Assembly (NCBI GenBank): GCA_015257455.1
Contig: JABZKD010000002.1
Coordinates: 27,611-91,610, forward strand
Length of the DNA: 64,000 bases
Direction of reading: 5' to 3'
Origin: Nanosynbacter sp.
GTDB taxonomy: Bacteria > Patescibacteriota > Saccharimonadia > Saccharimonadales > Saccharimonadaceae
This document shows positions 61,181 to 64,000 of the stretch, piece after piece; within the stretch, counting starts at the first letter, position 1, and each line of letters begins with the position of its first letter. Under the pieces are notes generated by a model. The model did not search any database. It was not told the origin of the DNA and saw only the letters and a list, made by a program, of their open reading frames with translations. The translations under genes and the position numbers were made by a program.

Positions 61181-61207
61181 AAATCCGGCTCCAATGCCGG
61201 ATTTTTT
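61181..61207 (+). terminator. Terminator of the gat operon
   Basis: A 9-bp perfect stem (61181-61189 with 61196-61204), 6-nt loop, then T6 ending at 61207. Confidence 0.88.
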
Positions 61208-61240
61208 GACGGCTAAAATTCCACTATCCGATTCTACTTA

Positions 61241-61249
61241 TGCTATAAT
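61241..61249 (+). promoter_or_regulatory. Extended -10 promoter of metK
   Basis: TGCTATAAT with a ~25-nt leader ending in AAGAAAG a few bases before ATG 61281. No room for a SAM riboswitch. Confidence 0.7.
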
Positions 61250-61280
61250 AAAGAAAAGTTAAGACCACAAGAAAGAAAAT

Positions 61281-62339
61281 ATGAAACTATACAGTAACGA
61301 GATTGTTTTTCGTGGTCATCCTGATAAAGTTTGTGATCAAATTAGTGACGCCTTGCTGGACGCCTTCCTCTCTGGCGATTCCGGCTCCCGTTGTGGCATC
61401 GAAGTGATGGGTGGTAAAGGTAGGATTTTTATCACCGGTGAAGTCACTTCCGCTGCTAAGGTTGATGTTGAAGCTGTGGTGATGCGTGTCTTAAAGGAGG
61501 TTGGCTATATTAATGGTGAGAACGCAGAAAATCTCACGCCTTCTGGCACACTCGCAGATTTTGAAATCGTCAATAATCTTGGCGTCCAGAGCCAAGACAT
61601 CGCTCTCGGTACGAATGATGAAGTGGGAGGCGCTGGCGACCAGGGAATGATGTTTGGTTTTGCTTGCGATGATAATGCCGAATATAAGCCGACCGCCATG
61701 GTGATTATGCAGGAATTTTCCAAATTCTATGACGAATTGCGCCAAAAAGATTCACGCTTTCTCGCTGACGGTAAAACTCAGCTCACCGGTGAATACGATG
61801 ATAATATGCGCCTTGTTAAAATTAAGGATTGGACTATCAGTTATCAAAATACCGAAACTAATCGCGCCGAAACCGATCAAATTCTCATCGATAAGGCCCG
61901 TGAAATTGCCGGCAAATACGGCGTAGAAGTCGAAAAATTCCTCGTTAACCCTACCGGCAAATTCCTCATCGGTGGTTTTATGGGCGATGCTGGGCTCACT
62001 GGTCGTAAAATTGTAGTCGATAGCTATCAGTCATTTGCCCCGGTCGGAGGTGGTGCCTTTTCTGGTAAAGATCCATCCAAGGTGGACCGCTCAGCTGCCT
62101 ATAAGGCGCGCGAAATTGCCGTGGACTATCTCAAGCGCTATAATTTGCATTCTTGCGAAGTGCAACTTTCCTACGCTATTGGTATTGCTGAGCCACTTGC
62201 AATCTATATCAAGGGTGATGGCAAAAATATCACGCCAGAGTCAGAATTATATGCCGCCTGTACGCCGAAAAATATCATCAAAGATCTTGGTCTCCTACAT
62301 AAAAAATACGAAGACACTGCTAAGTTCGGTCATTTCTAA
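61281..62339 (+). CDS. metK: S-adenosylmethionine synthetase
   Basis: A 352-residue MetK, somewhat shorter than the usual ~385, which makes SAM from methionine and ATP. Motifs: FRGHPDKVCDQISDALLDAF (residues ~10-29), EVGGAGDQGMMFGFA (~114-128), GKFLIGGFMGDAGLTGRKI (~226-244), GGGAFSGKDPSKVDRSAAY (~254-272). It supplies SAM to TrmD and RsmD. The last ~13 codons are duplicated in degenerate form just after the stop. Confidence 0.96.
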   Translation: MKLYSNEIVFRGHPDKVCDQISDALLDAFLSGDSGSRCGIEVMGGKGRIFITGEVTSAAKVDVEAVVMRVLKEVGYINGENAENLTPSGTLADFEIVNNLGVQSQDIALGTNDEVGGAGDQGMMFGFACDDNAEYKPTAMVIMQEFSKFYDELRQKDSRFLADGKTQLTGEYDDNMRLVKIKDWTISYQNTETNRAETDQILIDKAREIAGKYGVEVEKFLVNPTGKFLIGGFMGDAGLTGRKIVVDSYQSFAPVGGGAFSGKDPSKVDRSAAYKAREIAVDYLKRYNLHSCEVQLSYAIGIAEPLAIYIKGDGKNITPESELYAACTPKNIIKDLGLLHKKYEDTAKFGHF

Positions 62340-62388
62340 AAATCAAAAAAATACGAAGACGCCGCTACTTTAACCATTTTCTAAAAAT
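62300..62388 (+). repeat. Degenerate tandem duplication of the metK 3' end
   Basis: 62344-62388 repeats 62300-62343: the first encodes KKYEDTAKFGHF and stop, the second would read KKYEDAATLTIF and stop. The second copy lies outside the gene and is decaying, so a ~45-bp tandem duplication has moved or added a stop codon here. Confidence 0.75.
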
Positions 62389-62390
62389 AA

Positions 62391-62420
62391 AAAAGAACCT
62401 CGTTTTGGGGTTCTTTTTTT
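62391..62420 (+). terminator. Terminator after metK
   Basis: A 9-bp stem (62391-62399 with 62409-62417), 9-nt loop, T run to 62420. Confidence 0.85.
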
Positions 62421-62528
62421 AGGTTACACATCGAAATATTAGAGTCTTATTTTAGACCTTGAATAAAACCATAAATACTATAAAATAAAGTTAGAAGCAT
62501 AAGCACAAAAATCAAAAGGAAAGGTAGT

Positions 62529-64000
62529 ATGTCTAAAATTAAAACATTTTTTAAGAGGCCAGCGCAGGCTTGGCGACGTGTTTTTGGTTTCTTACCGGTT
62601 ATTTCATTTGGTGGCGCGGCATTTATTTTTAGCGTCTTCGCCATCGCCCCAAATTTTATGAATTTCACTCACGCGGAGGAGAAACCAGCCTTAAAGCCGA
62701 GCGACATTAAATTGTCAATAAGCTTAGATAAAACATTCCATAAGTTCAATGACATCTATTTGACTTCGGATGGCGTAGAACACGAAGATCAAAATAACAT
62801 TGCTTTTGAGCCATTAGTTGAGACTAATAATCCTGCAGGTTACAAAGTCTACTTCTCAGACGTCGATGAGGATACTAGTATGCGAAGCATTGATGCTACT
62901 GTGACCGACACTATTCGCTCTGCTACTCCTTCGGATTTTGAAAATGGTGAACCGAAAAATACATCGGATAATTACTGGTATTGTGGTATCCTAGGGGTTC
63001 CAGATACGATTTCAGGGGGAATTCAAAAATCCTTCTCCACCAATAATGATCTGTCGATTCCAGCTAGAAGTCAACAGAAGTTAATTGACGAAGTTAAGTA
63101 TGTAAAAACGAACGAACGCAGTAGTAATGGAGTATTCTGTAATATCTCGGTTAATAAGCAATTAGCTCCATCGACCTATGTCGCTAAAATGATTTTTACT
63201 ACCATCGCTAATACTAATAACTTGAAGCCAGTCACCCTCAAGGACGGGTATTCGACTTTTCGTAAAATTCCAAATAATCGAGCTTTTAGTCACTTTAGTT
63301 ATGCCAAGCCAACTCCAAGAGATTTATCTGACGAAGTAAAAAATGATGAATCTATTACCTCGAATATAAAACCAGATTATGAATTTGCTAGTATGCCTGG
63401 TCCAGCCTGTCCTCCTACAAGGGAAGTGGGATCTGATATGTATAATCTCACTGCCAATAATACGGATGACGAAGAGCCAGTATTGTTTTGGATTTCTACT
63501 AACTGTATCGATAACGGTTTAAGTTTGCGTTGGTGGTCTCCATCTGGAACTTTGAAACTTGGTGAAAATTGTTCGAATTTCTTCTCTACGGCTAATGCTC
63601 CACGCTTTGATAATCTAGACCTTTCTGGAGTTGACCTTTCAAAATGCAAGAACATGGAGTCTATGTTCGAACGTAATGATGAAGGGTTTAAGCGAATCAA
63701 TTTCGGCGATAATCAATTCTCCCCTGAATTAAATAACACCAAGAAGATGTTTAAAGGTAACAATAAACTGGAAGAGATTAAGACTAATCATGACCTTGAC
63801 TTAACTTATGTCTCTGAGAGTAGCGAGATGTTTGAGGGTGATACAAGTCTAGTTGGTTCATACTATAATAACGGTTGTGTGTTCACTGAATATAATACGG
63901 TAAAAACTGATGGTTCTATGGCCAAGACCATTATCGGATACTTCCATCGCACTTATGGTGATAATAATGAGTGTATTGTTGATCCTGGACAACCTTCAAC
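62529..64000 (+). CDS. BspA-like DUF285-type surface protein, 3' truncated by the window
   Basis: The first ~490 residues of a protein that continues past the window; no stop is reached. ATG 62529 has AAAGGAAAGG upstream and a probable -10 TAAAAT near 62481. A basic start (SKIKTFFKRPAQAWRR), a membrane/signal helix (~18-42, FTHA|EEKP) and an N-domain with ETNNPAGYKVYF, similar in layout to the other BspA-like proteins, are followed by LDLSGVDLSKCKNMESMFERN and MFKGNNKLEEI, MFEGDTSL, which are diverged DUF285 repeats. It also has many cysteines, unlike the five others. It forms a third locus of this family. Confidence 0.82.
   Translation, partial: MSKIKTFFKRPAQAWRRVFGFLPVISFGGAAFIFSVFAIAPNFMNFTHAEEKPALKPSDIKLSISLDKTFHKFNDIYLTSDGVEHEDQNNIAFEPLVETNNPAGYKVYFSDVDEDTSMRSIDATVTDTIRSATPSDFENGEPKNTSDNYWYCGILGVPDTISGGIQKSFSTNNDLSIPARSQQKLIDEVKYVKTNERSSNGVFCNISVNKQLAPSTYVAKMIFTTIANTNNLKPVTLKDGYSTFRKIPNNRAFSHFSYAKPTPRDLSDEVKNDESITSNIKPDYEFASMPGPACPPTREVGSDMYNLTANNTDDEEPVLFWISTNCIDNGLSLRWWSPSGTLKLGENCSNFFSTANAPRFDNLDLSGVDLSKCKNMESMFERNDEGFKRINFGDNQFSPELNNTKKMFKGNNKLEEIKTNHDLDLTYVSESSEMFEGDTSLVGSYYNNGCVFTEYNTVKTDGSMAKTIIGYFHRTYGDNNECIVDPGQPS

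Noticed and set aside
61250..61280. SAM riboswitch before metK
   Set aside because: The leader is only about 25 nt, too short for any SAM riboswitch class.
1..64000. TGA recoding as in Gracilibacteria or SR1
   Set aside because: TGA ends the HtpX and RsuA-family genes and gatA exactly where the families end, so TGA is a stop.

Overview
The window looks like a piece of a reduced-genome bacterium of the Candidate Phyla Radiation, most probably a Candidatus Saccharibacteria (TM7). This is inference from three things. First, the gene content: compact, mostly housekeeping, no amino-acid or nucleotide biosynthesis, GatCAB for Gln-tRNA, and many large secreted DUF285/BspA-type repeat proteins. Second, the family peculiarities: LigA without zinc cysteines, a shortened UvrC, and a RuvX-MltG fusion. 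Third, the expression signals: many start codons lie only 6-9 nt behind an extended -10 box. TGA is used as a normal stop (end of the HtpX and RsuA-family genes), which argues against the Gracilibacteria/SR1 code. No rRNA, insertion sequence, CRISPR array or prophage is visible.

Layout. 0-5 kb: the end of htpX, a membrane protein and ligA, convergent with enolase across a structured 44-bp tandem repeat. 5-12.4 kb: an unknown protein, two surface proteins (one with an LPSTG sorting signal), a short uvrC, a PF04020 membrane protein, secG and a membrane-anchored peptide-binding protein. 12.5-18.4 kb: tRNA-Leu(GAG), a repeat-rich intergenic region with a probable small RNA, a NYN-domain protein, a GNAT acetyltransferase, a secreted HNH nuclease, a CBS-domain protein, a DsbA-like thiol oxidoreductase and exonuclease I. 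18.5-22.3 kb: two BspA-like proteins. 22.4-30.4 kb: uvrA, then a leftward block of a two-component pair, an RsuA-family pseudouridine synthase and a possible degenerate sugar kinase, interrupted by an inserted gene. 30.5-35.1 kb: a gp47-like membrane protein, the RuvX-MltG fusion and a LysM-CHAP hydrolase. 35.2-40.7 kb: three more BspA-like proteins. 40.9-49.1 kb: obg, two coiled-coil genes (one frameshifted), trmD, recG, a possible phospholipase C/P1-like protein, rsmD, a membrane protein and tRNA-Leu(UAG). 49.2-55.8 kb: a GrpB-family protein, uvrB, a uracil-DNA-glycosylase-family protein and an ABC exporter pair. 56-64 kb: a third coiled-coil protein with an unknown C-terminal domain, the gatC-gatA-membrane HEPN-like-gatB operon, metK, and the start of another BspA-like protein.

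How the genes work together. The window holds all of UvrABC plus LigA, RecG, ExoI, RuvX and a UDG-family enzyme, so DNA repair and recombination are well represented. Translation and RNA modification are covered by GatCAB, TrmD, RsmD, the RsuA-family protein, Obg and MetK (the SAM source for TrmD and RsmD). The cell surface is covered by SecG, MltG, LysM-CHAP, HtpX, DsbA-like, LPXTG and six BspA-like proteins. Secreted nuclease, peptide-binding protein and surface adhesins would fit a scavenging or host-attached life, but this is inference.

Most notable: two BspA clusters share the same gene order and the same palindromic intergenic element, which suggests a segmental duplication. An inserted gene is bracketed by a diverged duplicate of the operon junction it interrupts. 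RuvX and MltG are fused. Leaderless-type promoters are widespread.
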